From Diadophis punctatus similis (lineage: Eukaryota > Chordata > Lepidosauria > Squamata > Dipsadidae), in the NCBI GenBank assembly GCA_023053685.1, contig JALIGW010000016.1, positions 5,464,001 to 5,528,000 on the forward strand: 64,000 nucleotides of DNA, given 5' to 3'. Shown piece by piece: positions 22,671-34,867 of the stretch. The translations under genes were made by a program, and so were the position numbers. Within the stretch, counting starts at the first letter, position 1. Every line of letters starts with the position of its first letter. The notes under the pieces are model-generated. The model worked only from the letters and a program-made list of their open reading frames with translations, searched no databases and was not told where the DNA came from.

Positions 22671-22898
22671 TTTTATCCACCTTCATTATTTTTTTTAATA
22701 AATAACTGAAGGTGGTGAACATACCTAATACTACTTCCTCCTCCTATTTTCCATAGCACAACTCCTCTATGAGATGAGTTGGCTGAGAGAGAGTGACTGG
22801 CCTAAGGAAACCCTCTTTGTTTTCATGCCAAATGAGGGATTAGAACTCACAGTCCCCTGAGTTTCTGGCCTGGTGCTTAAGCACCTGCCATAGACCAT
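22671..22898 (-). mobile_element. tRNA-headed SINE, second tail type
   Basis: On the - strand a tRNA-derived head ('agaaactcaggggactgtga', 'gttctaatccc') is followed by 'cagtcactctctctcagcca' and a tail ending in a 'ataaa...aaggtggata'-type segment. The head is related to the SINE at 6134-6352, but the tail is not BovB-like. A sister copy is at 33795-34023. Confidence 0.65.
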
Positions 22899-23299
22899 TT
22901 ATATGTGCCTTCAAGAGAGAGAGAGAAAGAGGAGAGAAAATGTGGACAATATACTTCCTTAGCCAGCTAGGGCAACAACAAGAGTCAGGATGGCATATCA
23001 TTATGCCAGCAAGATAACATATTGAGGTCTGGGTTACATTAAGTATTCCAGGGGGAAAGACTCTTTAGTAATCATGGCCATATGACTTCCTATAGCAGAA
23101 GTTTTTTTGCTTGAAGAAACAATTTTACAATTAGCTTGTTGATGCTGTCTGCTATTTTATTGCAATAACAGCAGTATTTATATTGCAGACGTTCTACTTG
23201 CATTAGTCCTGGTTTTCTATGTACATAAAATTTTAGCTCTTCAATAAAAATGACTAAATGATTCAAGATACAAGGGGAAGCAAGGAAGGATGCTACAAG

Positions 23300-23350
23300 A
23301 GGAGATTGTAAAGCACTATGAAGCGGTATATAAGAAAAAGTGCTATTGTT
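23300..23350 (+). repeat. Tail fragment of third-type SINE
   Basis: 'aaagcactatgaagcggtat' followed by 'ataag' matches the 3' end of the SINEs at 15998 and 31351. Confidence 0.55.
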
Positions 23351-23589
23351 TTAAAAAGGACTTGTAGACCAACCAAAGGCAAATTTATCTACATGACATG
23401 AGCTTTAAGGTCGGATTGGAATAACAATTATTTTATGTGCTACGCTGTTTAGATTTCCAGGCCAAGTTTCTATGCTTCAGTTACTTGCATTTTTTTCTAA
23501 TTTAAAGTATATTAAAGTGGAGTAGCATGACATCTCTAATAGATATTTTCCTAAACACTTTGTCTTAGGCAAACCACTCCCCCCCCATT

Positions 23590-24640
23590 TGTACTATAAA
23601 GATGATATTCTTGACAAGTGTTGTTTCCAGATCTGAACACAAAATTCATGATGGGGTCTGACAATAACAAAAGGATCTACTGCTTTCCACAATAGAAAAT
23701 TTATATTTCAATTAATACAACCTGAAAATTCCTTTGTCTATTTTGCATTATACAACTGATTCATATATAGTCTGCAATTAACTATTATTCCAAGATAATC
23801 TATCTTTCTATATCCCTACATTTTATTTCTATTTCCAAGTGAAGAACTTGGCATTAATCTCTATTTATCTTTACTGTTATTTCAACTCATTTTTCTAATT
23901 TATCAATATCATTTTGAATTTTATTTATTTCCTACTGTCATCTATTACTTATTACCTATCATACTGTTATATCATCTACAAAATTATTACTTCTTCCCTT
24001 TCATCTTCCAAGTCATTCGTAAAAATATTGAACACCCATGACTGAGTCTTGTGGCACTCCATTCAGTTTCTTACTCTAGTATGATAAAAAGTTATTAATG
24101 AATACTCTCTGAATATAATTTTCAAGTAATTTAATATATCCATTTATTTTTATGCCATGTTCAGTAGCTCATATGATACTAGTTCATTAATCAAAATGTC
24201 AAACGCTTTGTTGAAATCATAGTACATTATGTTCACATTACCCTAATCTACACTGAGAAAGTTACCCAGTAAAAAAATAAAAATCAGTTACATTTGGTCT
24301 AATAATACTTGCATTTGAAATCTTTGGTGATAACTGCATTGTTTTCAAGCTGCTTGTACATTAATCTCTTCATGATCTGCTCTAGAATCTTTCCAGAAAC
24401 TGATGTCAGAACGAGTTATCTCTAATTAACCAGATTTTTCTTTTTTCAAGAGACATTTTCCCTCTTGTCATCATCTGGCACTTCCCCATTCTTCAGGATT
24501 TCTCAGAAATAATACATTAGGTTAATAATATTTTTATAATAATAATAATATTTATTATTATTATATTTTTCAGTACCCTAGGTTGCAATTCATTAGGACC
24601 TAGAGATTTAAATTTATTCCCAGTAATCAGCTCATGTTAC
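23590..24640 (-). mobile_element. Ancient CR1/L3-type LINE remnant
   Basis: The + strand carries decayed versions of CR1 signatures in the right order: 'gtgttgtttccagatctgaa', 'aagtgaagaacttggcatta', 'aatattgaacacccatgact', 'tcttgtggcactcca' and 'ttgcaattcattaggaccta'. These are the complements of conserved CR1 reverse transcriptase coding segments. The AT-drifted sequence shows great age. Confidence 0.6.
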
Positions 24641-25847
24641 TATCAAGGTAAGTAACTCTGCTTTTTTTAAATTTATGTATATTGCCATCTTTACTGAGCA
24701 TAACAAGCATATTTCTTTTAATTTTAATCTGAATATATCTGAAGAAGCCCTGCTTTGATTTATATATATTTGTGTGTGTGTGTATGTATATGTATATTCT
24801 AACCCATACCGAGATTCTGTTCTTATTACCTTCTTCTGCTCTGGAATCCCACCTATCATTGCTCTGTAAGTATGAAAATATGTTTTCTTTGAAGTCCAAG
24901 ATATGTGTTTGGCTACACTTAGTGTTGCTTTCTTTACGATCTCAAGAATTGTAACATTGCATGATAATTTCCCCACAAACGTTCCTGCTACTTCCATTTC
25001 ATCAACAAAGTCTTTATTGTCGATTTGTATCTTTTCATACCTTCCTTCCTGTATCTTCTGAAGGAAGAAGTTATACAGAAGGAGGGCAATTCAGGAATAT
25101 CCTGGAAGGTCCACACTTGGCAGAGTTTGTCTCCAAACTAAATTGGGAAATGAAAGTCTTCCCTTCCCTTCCATTCTCTTTGAAAGATCTACCACTCTCT
25201 TTTGGAAAGCACCACCCACATTTTCTTCTTGGTCAAAAAATAGTAGACACACTGAGCAGTATTACATTTATTTGCTTTTTCACTCATTTTAGCAGATATA
25301 TTCTTTTGTATATTGCCAAATTCATGCATTTGGATTTCTGAGCAGATATTCTTTTAACAACTTGTTTTCTAGTGCCTTTGTTCCAATTGTAGCCTTCGGT
25401 TTTTATATCCCAATAATATAAATCATCCCAGTTAGATTTCTTTTACACCAATTAAATCATATTTATCAAAATCAAATCTATCCATTTTCTATACACTGAA
25501 GTTAGTGTATAGACAACAAGGCCAGTCTTTTCCCTGTTCCCCCCCCCCAAGTGGTGTAGTAAGTCTTTTTATGCAGAAAAGTGTAAACGTAGGATTGACA
25601 AAAGCATGCAAGAACTGTTAGAATTAGTCAAACAGATACCAGTTCTTGTGAGATGCAACATATCTCATGTCTACTATTCAGATAACCCAGGCCACGAATA
25701 AAAATCTAAATCTCCCCATCTACACCACCTGCACAGTCAAGACATTCTCTGGCAGTATTTTACTTTCTTTCCAGTGCTCTTCCATGGACTGGAAGAATGG
25801 ATAAGAGCAAATCTTGAGATTATTTTCTAATTTTTAAAAATCCATGA
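24641..25847. other. Intergenic, nothing recognised
   Basis: It may include more of the old LINE, but I cannot support an assignment. A short TG/TA tract lies at about 24771-24797. Confidence 0.45.
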
Positions 25848-25848
25848 T

Positions 25849-25903
<55 letters not shown>

Positions 25904-25924
25904 TCTATTTATTTATTTATTTAA
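25848..25924. repeat. (TTTA)n microsatellite
   Basis: Lies at the 3' tail of the adjoining - strand SINE and is probably its expanded (AAAT)n tail. Confidence 0.95.
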
Positions 25925-26155
25925 TTTGTGAGAATAAACTGCCTCACAGTGCAAGCACTCTCTAAGCGGTTTAACCATTAAGCAATGTATATATTTACAT
26001 TGCCCCCAACAATCTGGGTCCTCATTTTACCCACCTCGGAAGGATGGAAGGCTGAGTCAACCTTGAGCCGGTGAGATTTGAACCGCTGACCTGCGGATCA
26101 CAGTCAGCTAAAGTGGCCTGCAGTAGTGCCTCTAACCACTGTGCCACCTCGGCTC
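25925..26155 (-). mobile_element. tRNA-headed SINE (third type)
   Basis: Contains complements of the family signatures: 'caatctgggtcctcatttta', 'gaaggctgagtcaacctt', 'agatttgaaccgctgacc' (B box) and 'actgtgccacctcgg' (A box region). It is very similar to 31351-31602. Confidence 0.8.
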
Positions 26156-27020
26156 TGGTGATAGCTCTTCTTTGCAGTGATATTCATCCCTACACAGATT
26201 TTCCAGAAGGGAAAACTGTTGATGGATTCAATATATCTCAGGTGGTGTTGTAAGCCATCTCACTCCCGGCAGGCTGCACATTTCAGACCTTATGGATATG
26301 ACGGTTATGACCTTTAGACATTTATTTCTATTCCTCCCTGCAGTGAATCAGCAACTACCACAACTGTATATTTCTTCCTGTGGAGCTCAACTGCATCCTC
26401 CTGAAATTCAAAGCACCACTGTCCTATTTTCTGTTCTACAATAATTGTTTTCCCTCCCTTTGAAGGCAAACAGCTTTCAAGGTGATGACCTCTAGGTGGT
26501 GATGAACATGTAATAAATATTTGTTGATCTAGAACCGATTTCCATAGAAGCAGAGATGGTGGGAAGAATGATAGGAAAAAGTTGCAAGCATTGAAGGGTT
26601 GGACAATAGGTGACATTTCTACATAAAGCTGGCATAAAATAAAAACAAAGGCCACTTGCAGTAAAAGTAATCATTATAATGTTATCTATTACTAGACCCA
26701 CTGGTTCATTCTTTGCGAGAAAGATAGTGCAGTCTGATGTGAGCAGAATGAACATCAAATTTCCCTGAATTGTATTGCTCCGGCTTTACAATGACAGTGA
26801 GGGCAGATTTTGATTATTGCACCAACATCAGGAGAAATATTATGCCTTGGGCGTAATGCATTTGGTCTTGCTGTTTCTCTATTGAGATCTTACTATCGAA
26901 AGTAGGCATTGTCATGTTCAGGAATTCTTGCAGTCATAACTGTTTGTCACATATTGAGGTGATCTCTTCTTTCTTCTTCCATCTCATCTTCTGATTCTGT
27001 GCTTTTGTTATTTAAGAGAC
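26156..27020. other. Intergenic, nothing recognised
   Basis: No supported gene. Confidence 0.5.
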
Positions 27021-27028
27021 ATGTAGCC

Positions 27029-27406
27029 CAGGGGTGGGTTTCACTTACCTTCGCCACCGGTTCACGTCGTGATGTTTTGCTCGCGCGCGTCCTCTCACGC
27101 GATTTCACTTTGCGCATGCTCAGGTGGATTCAGCCGAAACACAGCTTAGGAGCTCATCAGCTGTGCTTCGGGTGAAGAAATAAAGGTCAGTATTAACCCG
27201 GGGGCAGGCGGGAGGGCTTTTTTCAAAGCACAGAATGCTGTGAAGCCATCCAAATACAGGAAAATCGGCCGAAAATTCAGAAACAAAGATGGCAGCAAGC
27301 ACGGACCGGCACAGACAGAACCGGATCCGTGATGCCAAAATTACATCACCAGCGGGTCGCTAATGGTTCGGGCGATCTGGTCCGAACCGGGAGGAACCCA
27401 CCCCTG
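27029..27406. mobile_element. 378-bp hAT MITE, CAGGGGTGGGTT-type termini
   Basis: The termini are CAGGGGTGGGTTTC and GGAACCCACCCCTG. Exact 8-bp duplications ATGTAGCC lie at 27021-27028 and 27407-27414. It shares termini with 7956-8426. Confidence 0.92.
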
Positions 27407-27414
27407 ATGTAGCC

Positions 27415-27894
27415 GTTTCATCCTCCATTTTTTTTCATCTCTTCTATTTGTTCTGTAATCCCGGAGATGTGGATTTCTTTTGTCTCTTCCTCTCTTCTTC
27501 TGTTGTTGTCATACATGCATAATTCTCCTCCTTTATCTCTCCTTCTTTCATGCTATTATCACTGTTTGATCCTGGAGTTGTGTTGCCCTGGCTTCATCCA
27601 ATTCGTGTTCCCTTTTCCTCTTTGCTGCTTCCCGTCAATGTTTGGTGTCAACTCTGATGTCCCCCTTTCTTTCCACACAACATTATTAGGCTGGCCAGAT
27701 TTTTTTATTCGAATGCTGGATGACCTTGTCAACATCTCAGACAAGTATCTATGTCAGGTGACTGTGGGGATACTGCAATGGTTAGAACATTGCGAAGTAC
27801 AGTGCCTTGATGTGTGGAAATTTCAATTCCACTGTTCCTGGATCATAGTAGTTTGATTCAAAAATTGTTGTGATATAATATAACAGGGGTGACT
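27415..27894. other. Intergenic, no supported gene
   Basis: The open frame at 27467-27856 is Cys/Leu-rich with no recognised motif and starts in CT-rich sequence. I treat it as chance. Confidence 0.45.
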
Positions 27895-28035
27895 TCCAAC
27901 TTCCTGCTGGCTTCTCCATTAACTTTGCTTATTGGCAGCTTGCAGGGAGCGTCAGAAATAACAATCACAGGCCCTCAGTTGACTGTGGTGGAGGTCACAA
28001 TTTTGTGAATGCAACTGATCTGAAAAGCCTTAAAA
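27895..28035. repeat. Family A dispersed repeat, partial
   Basis: 'ctggcttctccattaacttt' and the following bases match family A in the orientation opposite to the copy at 18940-19311. Confidence 0.45.
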
Positions 28036-31000
28036 TTTCAATTCCACAGGGTTAATCTGTCCTGTTTCTTGTACCAATTCTTCATGTTAGCAGATTTGAG
28101 GTATCTTGATTCAACAAATTGTTGTGATATGAAGTACCACTTGGGCTAATTGAAGATTACAAACAAACAGACAGAAGAGTTTTAGTACTATTTAGATTCT
28201 AACAAAACCGTAATGTTGTTTTTGTTGGTTCCATAAATGAGCAATCCAGTAATGCTTTGAAATGATTCCACATAATTAAGAGCAATTATCAATTACTCAA
28301 AAATAATGTTTTTTCAATAACTTGCATTCATCAAAGAATGCTGCTTCAAGATTTCATAAACTCACCGTCAAGGACTCTCATGTCTGCTTCATGGCAGAAA
28401 AACAATCATTCTCCTGTTACAAATGAAAGAGATCAAGTAAGGTACCTAAGCTATATAAATTATGTTGAACATGATAGATTAAGTTAACTATGATTGTAAT
28501 ATAATGGTCCAATAGTTATACTGAATGGCCTAAGTAGTCCTTCAAACTCTCTGATTCTATGTGCTTAGCTTCTAGAACTCTGGCCCAGTATCCTAACCTA
28601 CAAGTCAGTATCCTAATCTACAAGTCAGAAGCACTGCAACAGACTGCATTATAAGAAGCTTCCACTAATAGTAGGATCTTAATATGTACGATCATTTATC
28701 TGTTTTCAAGCATCTGTTAACAGTGGATTGATTTGCATAAGTCTTACAAGTTGCAATTGGATGGGGGGAATGATTGTTGACTCTTTTGCCTCTTCCATCT
28801 AGTTAAAATGAAAATCCTAAGCAGTAATCCTTGTGGAAATAAATCAGGAGTTGGGCATTTTAGTTCTTTCAGAGCTCAGTTCTCAGAATGATAATATGCA
28901 AGTCATTTTGCCATCATCTTATTAATTAAAAACTAATATCTCTGTTCACAATTGACATAAACTGTATGATGTTTTAAATCTAGATTCCATTTTAAGACCA
29001 TCTACGTCACCACTGCTGAGCTGTGAATTCCACAAACCTTCCTACTTTGTCCCATTGACACTGCAATAGTTTAAGTCAGGACCAAAAATAAAGACACTGC
29101 TGTATATTATCTTGGCTCATATTTATTTATTCATCATTTCTCAAGAGCCTAAGATACTTTGCCAATTACTTCCTACACATATACCTTTTATGCCCTGTAT
29201 GAAAATTAAGGGTTAAAAGACTAGCATGTGTGTGGACATGCATGTGCACGTGCGCGCACACACAAATACATGCAATAAACAGGCAATCTACTACGGATAT
29301 GGAGTTATTTCATTTTAGATAGTGATATAAAAACTAAATAGAGTTCATGAACTTGGTTTCCAGGAAAATCTAGTTGATCTCTGGTTGACTGCCATTTTTA
29401 GCAATTAGGTGCCCTGTATTATAGAGAAAGACATCTTATATTTCAGCCTTCCTTATATAGTGTCATCAAAATTTATTGAGACTGCAGCTCCCAGAATTCC
29501 TACTCGTCTGGCCAATAGCTATGTTGATAGGAAACTGATAGTTGCTAGCCTAAAACTATTGCATTTAAGGGGCTGTACAGACCAATTCTAATGTAAAGAA
29601 TCCTAAAAATGGAAAGGAGGATCCTGGAGTTGTTCATCCACAAAAGTTGAACAGGCATATGGTTCTCCTGGTTGCAATTCGTCTTCTTATAATAAGGTGT
29701 CTTATTTCCACTCACACACATAGCAATGCATTTCTAAATTTGCATTCCCATAATGTAAATATTATGCAACTCTGAACCCTCCTTTTGTCATGATACATCA
29801 ATAGCATTTTATTAAGAAGGGCTAAAAGATAATGTACCCATAGATCCATTCAGCACTCATGGCAGAAGTGGGACAAAGTCAAGTCTTCTCAGTCAGCTTG
29901 AAAACAATCCCCTCTTTGTTTTTCTTCTTAATCCAAGGATGTGCAAATTGTGTCTTGAAGCATTCTGTACTAAACTATTCAAAACAGGAGATAAAAGGTA
30001 ACAAAGAAACGTTTTGTGTAGTGTATATGTATGTGTACTCTCTTTCTCTCTCTGTGATATATTGACATTTGTGTTCCTTTAAATTATTGCTAGAGCTGGA
30101 CCACAGTCAACGGCAAACTTCTTATAGCAGAGTAGAATAACACTCGGCAGCTATATTGTTCAGTACAGTTTTGTGTCATTATGGATAATATAATTAGATC
30201 CATGTTACAAAGGCTGAGCTCTGGCATCCCACAGCAGTAGTCACCGCCTGTGTGCCTGATAAGCTGCCTCTCATCTGCCTATCAATTTCTTAGCCTATGT
30301 TGGTGGAATATTTTGGAGAAGATGCTGTGGAAAGTAGAATATTCACCACTACCATAGAGAAGGTCACCTGAAAAGACAGAGAGAATGGAGGTTTTGCAAG
30401 ATACTTTGCTGGGTGGCTCAATAAAATGGAGGGATATAGTTCAAGGAGATAATCCCTTTACAAAAGCATTTAATTCTACCAGCTGTGTCATAGCATTTTG
30501 TTGTTTGGAAACTTGTGTACGTTCTGTGGTGGTTTCCAACTAGATTCCTAACTGGGTTTTTCTTTGTTTGCTTCTTCAACATCAGCTTCTGTTTACTCAG
30601 ATTGTGATATAATAGTTTGTCTGAATATCTGCCTTATGTAATGTGGCAGCTGTGGCTGGGTTGTTGGTACAGAGTATTACATACTAGACTCTAGACCAAA
30701 CATTAGAAGCTTTTTCTTCCCCAAAGTGAAAAAACACAAAATAAGCCCCTTTAACATATTCACAAAGCCTTCTCTCTGACCCAGATTTTAAATACTGCAT
30801 CTGTAATGCTCCTTAGCTAATAGCATGGAGTAGGTCTTCCATTCTCAAAGTACTTTGATTATGTCAACAAAAGCAATCTATGTTAAAAGATCTCACGACT
30901 GCTCACATGCACAGGATATATTCCATTAATAACCCCTTTATGAACGCTTACTGCAAATATTTGTTCAATTGAATCAGTATTCTTTCCAGCCTGACCAGAA

Positions 31001-31350
31001 CAGCAAATTCAGCATATCAGGCAGGTTTTTTTCTTTTCATTTCCTGCTATCTGACCTTTTTTACAGGAAATATCAGGGCTCTAATCTGGCACCTTGTACA
31101 TATTTTTCTATTACCAAGATATGATCCTTTTTCCAATCATACATTTTTCTTTACATAAAAAGTTTTTTAAAAAATCTAATTGCCATGGTAGCATACCTTC
31201 AGTTGTGGCACCCACTCTCTGAAACACATTAGATAACTCCTTTTTTTCTCGTTAAAAAAACTTATCAAACACTTTATATAGAGAAGAAAATAGAAAGGGG
31301 GGTGGGGAAGGGTGCCAGGACACTGAGCATGCAGGGAAGAAGGATACGAG
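28036..31350. other. Intergenic, nothing recognised
   Basis: About 3.3 kb of AT-rich DNA without a supported gene. It includes an alternating purine-pyrimidine run at about 29226-29270 and a small tandem duplication near 28585-28628 ('agtatcctaa(c/t)ctacaagtc'). Confidence 0.45.
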
Positions 31351-31602
31351 CCGAGGTGTCGCAGCGGTTAGAGAGCAGTACTGCAGGCCACTTTAGCTGA
31401 CTGTGATCCGCAGGTCAGCGGTTCAAATCTCACCGGCTCAAGGTTGACTCAGCCTTCCATCCTTCCAAGGTAGGTAAAATGAGGACCCAGATTGTTGGGG
31501 GCAATATAAATATACATTGCTTACTGGTGTAAACTGCTTAGAGAGTGCTTGCACTGTGAGGCGGTATATAAATCTCACAAATAAATAAATAAATAAAGGA
31601 AA
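31351..31602 (+). mobile_element. tRNA-headed SINE (third type)
   Basis: A clear copy: 'gccgaggtgtcgcagcggtt' (A box region), 'ggttcaaatctcaccgg' (B box), 'aggacccagattgttggggg', 'gaggcggtatataaatctca', then an (AAAT)n tail. Confidence 0.85.
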
Positions 31603-31989
31603 GAGGTAGAGATGTGCACCAGCTTTTTCCTAATTGCTCCATAAAATGACTCTGACATATCTGGAGATTTTGTTTTGGCCCAAACCCAAACAAGCAAAAA
31701 GTTCCATCCTTTGTTTCTGGCAAAGCATGGTTGATTCAAAACAGCTCAGCAAAACTTCTAGAATGTCATAGGGATCAAAACCAGTCCAATTTTCTGCTTC
31801 AAACTTACCACTATTCCATTTTCTAAATAGTTTAATTGGAACAAATGAGCATAAATAGCTCTATGAGTGCATTAAGGCACAAGAACTCACACATGAAAAA
31901 CTACATTAGACACTCCTAGCTGGTTTTAAGATGTATTGTTTGCAATTTTCAAGAAGCTAGTTTCAAAACTAGCATTACTTGCCTGTACT

Positions 31990-32150
31990 AATCTCCTTTT
32001 AAACTATCATACTGGCTGGGAATTTTGGGAGTTGAACACCACACATCTTAAAGTTGCCAAATTTGAAAAGAGCTGGTTCAAATTGATATACAGCCAGAGT
32101 GGTGTGCTGATAAAGACATTGGACTAGGACTGTAGGAACCAAATCAAGTT
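31990..32150. repeat. Half hAT MITE followed by SINE head fragment
   Basis: 31995-32072 resembles one arm of the 136-bp MITE ('ctgggaattttgggagttga', 'catcttaaagttgcc'). 32085-32150 resembles a SINE head ('tggtgtgctgataaagacat'). Confidence 0.45.
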
Positions 32151-33334
32151 AAGTCTTGGGCATATAGGTTTATTGGATTAAAATTCATTCAATTTTCTTT
32201 CTCTTTTTTCCTCTTACAGTGCATTACATACTGTAATTGTACTAAATGTTTGTCAGCATTCAGCTTTTAAAACAAATATACTTTTGCTGTGTATAGTATG
32301 TTTTGTTTGATTTGCTTATGTAACATGTTTGCTTTACTTTGATAAGCAAAGGGAGGGAGCAAGAAGCAGCATAAACATAAAGGAAAAATAATGGAAATGT
32401 TATGTTGTACATTGCCTTATTCTTTATTCTTGTTATATTCCTCAAACATTTCCTATCCATTGTTCAGAATACCAAGAGGCAAAATCACTATTCTGCATAC
32501 CTCTTATGCCCAAAATGAATTAGTGCAAGTGCATGTAATCTGTTAAAAGTGGTAAAGCTTTTAAGTAAGTATCCAAATACTTTTTTAAAATAAAAAATAA
32601 TTACCAGCTTTAATACAACATGCCTAGGGGTTATTGTGATGTTATTTTAACATTTATCAATAAAATGTTCAACTAGAAAGCAGTCTTTTATATCATCGGC
32701 ACATGTAAAATACGTTCGTAATTGTCCATAAGCAAAACTCATGTATTAAATATAGGCATATAGGTACACATAGTAATTTAATTTATCCGAACTTGCATTT
32801 TTAGAGTTATATAAGTAGCATCATGGTGACAAGTCTAACTGCAGATCTCAAAATAATTTCTGAAAAAGTGACATGGATAAAATATTTGCAGGAAAGCAGA
32901 ATCACCCATGACAACAGCCAATGAATGCAAAACATACCTGGTTCTTAAAAGGATTTGGGGGCAATGAGAAGTCTTGTGTGACACATGGGAGATGTTAATT
33001 GGATCTCCAGAGATTTTTGTTTCTATCATAAAAGCACCAAGACAGAGGAAAGCTATCACAATTTAATGCAGCAAATGATGCTCAGGGTGGGCATAGGTCC
33101 GCTCCTTTCTTTTACATAATTCTGATACAAAAAACATGGCCCAGCTGCTGTTCCTGAAATTAAAAAAACTAGGTTGAGTCAAAACCATTTTTTTTTTGCA
33201 TTTTGCATCAGCTTGATGCAATCAATTTACTTTTTGCTATAAAACCTGTTTTAACCAATCCAGAACCTCTGATTAATTGCCTAAACAGTTATGAAATGCA
33301 TTTGGGGTGGTTTAACGCTTTATTTTGAAATATA
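32151..33334. other. Intergenic, nothing recognised
   Basis: No supported gene. Confidence 0.5.
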
Positions 33335-33706
33335 AGGTAGTCTTGACTTACAAACATTTAGCAACCGTTCCAAGTTACAATGGGACTGAAAAAAAGTGAC
33401 CGCTTTTTGTACTGTTGCAGCTTCCTCAGTCAAGCGATCAAAATTTGGGTGCTTGGCAAATGACATGGATTTACACAGCTGCAGCATCCTCAGATTATTG
33501 CCATTTTGCAATCGCCTCAGCCAGCTTCCAAAATGCAAAGTCAATGGGGGGGGGGGGGGGAAACGGCTGGATTTGTTTAATGACTATGTGATTCACTTAA
33601 CATCTGCAGCAATGTTGATTAACAACTGTGGCAAAACTTAACAACTGCTTTGCCTAGCAAAGGAAATTCTAGTCTTAACTGCGGCCGTAAATCGGGGACT
33701 ATCTGT
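33335..33706. repeat. Family A dispersed repeat
   Basis: Shares 'agtcttgacttacaaacatt', 'caaagtcaatggggg', 'gattcacttaacatctgcag' and 'ttaacaactg' with the other family A copies. It contains a G run at 33546-33560. Confidence 0.65.
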
Positions 33707-33794
33707 AAAATGTTTTTCTTTCAAAGGACTGTACCATACTCTATCCAAGCTTGTCATCCAGCTCAGTCCATAGTAAGTTTTCAACATCTGCATT

Positions 33795-34023
33795 GTTTTT
33801 TATCCCACCTTTATTCCTTTTATAAATGGCTTAAGGTGGCAAACCTAATCCTCCTTTCTCCTATTTTCCCCAGAACAACAACCCTGTGAGGTGAGTTGGG
33901 CTGAGAGAGAATGACTAGCTCAAAGTCACCCAACTGGCTTTCATGCCTAAAACAGAACTATAACTCACCGCATCCTGATTTCTACCATGGTGCCTTGAAT
34001 CTCTAGACCAAACTGGCTCTTGC
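33795..34023 (-). mobile_element. tRNA-headed SINE, second tail type
   Basis: Sister of 22671-22898, with 'aacaacaaccctgtgaggtg', 'gggctgagagagaatgacta' and a complement head ending 'ctctagaccaaactggctct'. It lies just outside the AMER2 CpG island. Confidence 0.7.
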
Positions 34024-34119
34024 AACCTCCGCTTTGTTCTGCCTGAATGGATATTCAGCTTCAAAGTTAGAATGGAGGAGGTTAGAATGGGAAATTAGGA
34101 TTCAGCTTCTCTCCAAATG

Positions 34120-34794
34120 TCGCTGCTCTTAGGGGGGCTTTCGAAGGTAGAGATTGAACGGGACAGGGTCACGCTCTAGGTACCCTCGTTTATGTCCGTT
34201 TCCCACCATCAGCCCCGCCCCGCCGGTAGAAAATTGTGCCCTCAGCGGATCAAGAGTCCTGGAGAGAGGGTCCTCGTTGGTGCCCCCCCCCCATGAGCAC
34301 ACAGGCGCCTGAGAAGCCGGGGCCATGTTTCCTGGTTCGTTAGCACGAGCTTCGTATGCTCCAAATCACCCGCCCCCAGCCCGCGTCCCTCACGCAGACC
34401 CCGAGGCTGAGCGAATGAGCAGCCGCAGTCCCAGCCGCCGCAAGTGGATTAGGTTAAACCAGACTCTCTACCCCCACCCTCCACACTCCTCGTTCGGGCG
34501 AAGGAGCCGCCCCCTTTTCCCCCGGCCCCTCTTCGCGGCTCGGACGGGGGCTGCTGTGGCTCAGGTTGGCCGCCATGGACGGCGGAGTCTGGCGCAGGCC
34601 CAGGCCCGGCGCGGAGGCAAGCTGCTCAGCCCTGCCTGGGTTGCCATGGTGACGGGCGGCAGGCAGAGCAGCAGCAGCAGCAGCGGCGGCGTCGAGGCTG
34701 TCAGTGAGAGCCAGCCGAGCGAGCGAGCGGCGGAAATCAGGCGCAGGCGTCCGTGGGGGCTGCAGGAGGGGAAGGCAGCGCCGCCGCGGCCGCC
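34120..34794 (+). promoter_or_regulatory. CpG-island promoter and 5' UTR of AMER2
   Basis: GC content and CpG density rise sharply from about 34120 and stay high into the coding region. GC boxes are visible ('cagccccgccccgccgg' near 34211 and 'ccgccccctttt' near 34507), with no TATA box, as expected for a CpG-island promoter. A CAG/CGG-rich stretch lies at 34665-34692. The start site and any 5' UTR intron cannot be fixed from sequence alone. Confidence 0.65.
34575..34652 (+). CDS. Upstream ORF 1 of AMER2 (25 codons)
   Basis: The ATG lies in a strong Kozak context (GCCGCCATGGAC) and is followed by 25 codons and a TGA. It ends 142 bases before the AMER2 ATG and is not in frame with it. If included in the mRNA it could reduce AMER2 translation. 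Inclusion depends on the unknown start site. Confidence 0.35.
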   Translation: MDGGVWRRPRPGAEASCSALPGLPW

Positions 34795-34867
34795 ATGGAC
34801 GCGCACTGCGATGGTGGCGAACCCACCGCGCTGGGAGAGCAGCCGCCGCCGCCCGCGGGCAAGCTGA
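34646..34867 (+). CDS. Upstream ORF 2, overlapping the AMER2 start
   Basis: The ATG is in the context TTGCCATGGTG. The frame is open for 73 codons and ends inside AMER2, in a different frame from the main ORF. Ribosomes that start here would bypass the AMER2 ATG at 34795. Coding potential itself is doubtful, because the composition is the Arg/Ser/Pro-rich kind any frame of a CpG island gives. Confidence 0.3.
   Translation: MVTGGRQSSSSSSGGVEAVSESQPSERAAEIRRRRPWGLQEGKAAPPRPPWTRTAMVANPPRWESSRRRPRAS

Noticed and set aside
27467..27856. 129-codon + strand open frame as a possible secreted or membrane peptide
   Set aside because: The hydrophobic start comes from CT-rich sequence, and no signal peptide cleavage context, domain or splice structure supports it.
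29226..29275. Alternating purine-pyrimidine run as a functional Z-DNA element
   Set aside because: The run is short and imperfect, and nothing nearby suggests a promoter. It was noted only as sequence composition.
31351..31440. tRNA-like A and B boxes considered as a tRNA gene
   Set aside because: The segment continues into a SINE body with a tail and recurs at several sites. It has no cloverleaf-consistent 3' half.
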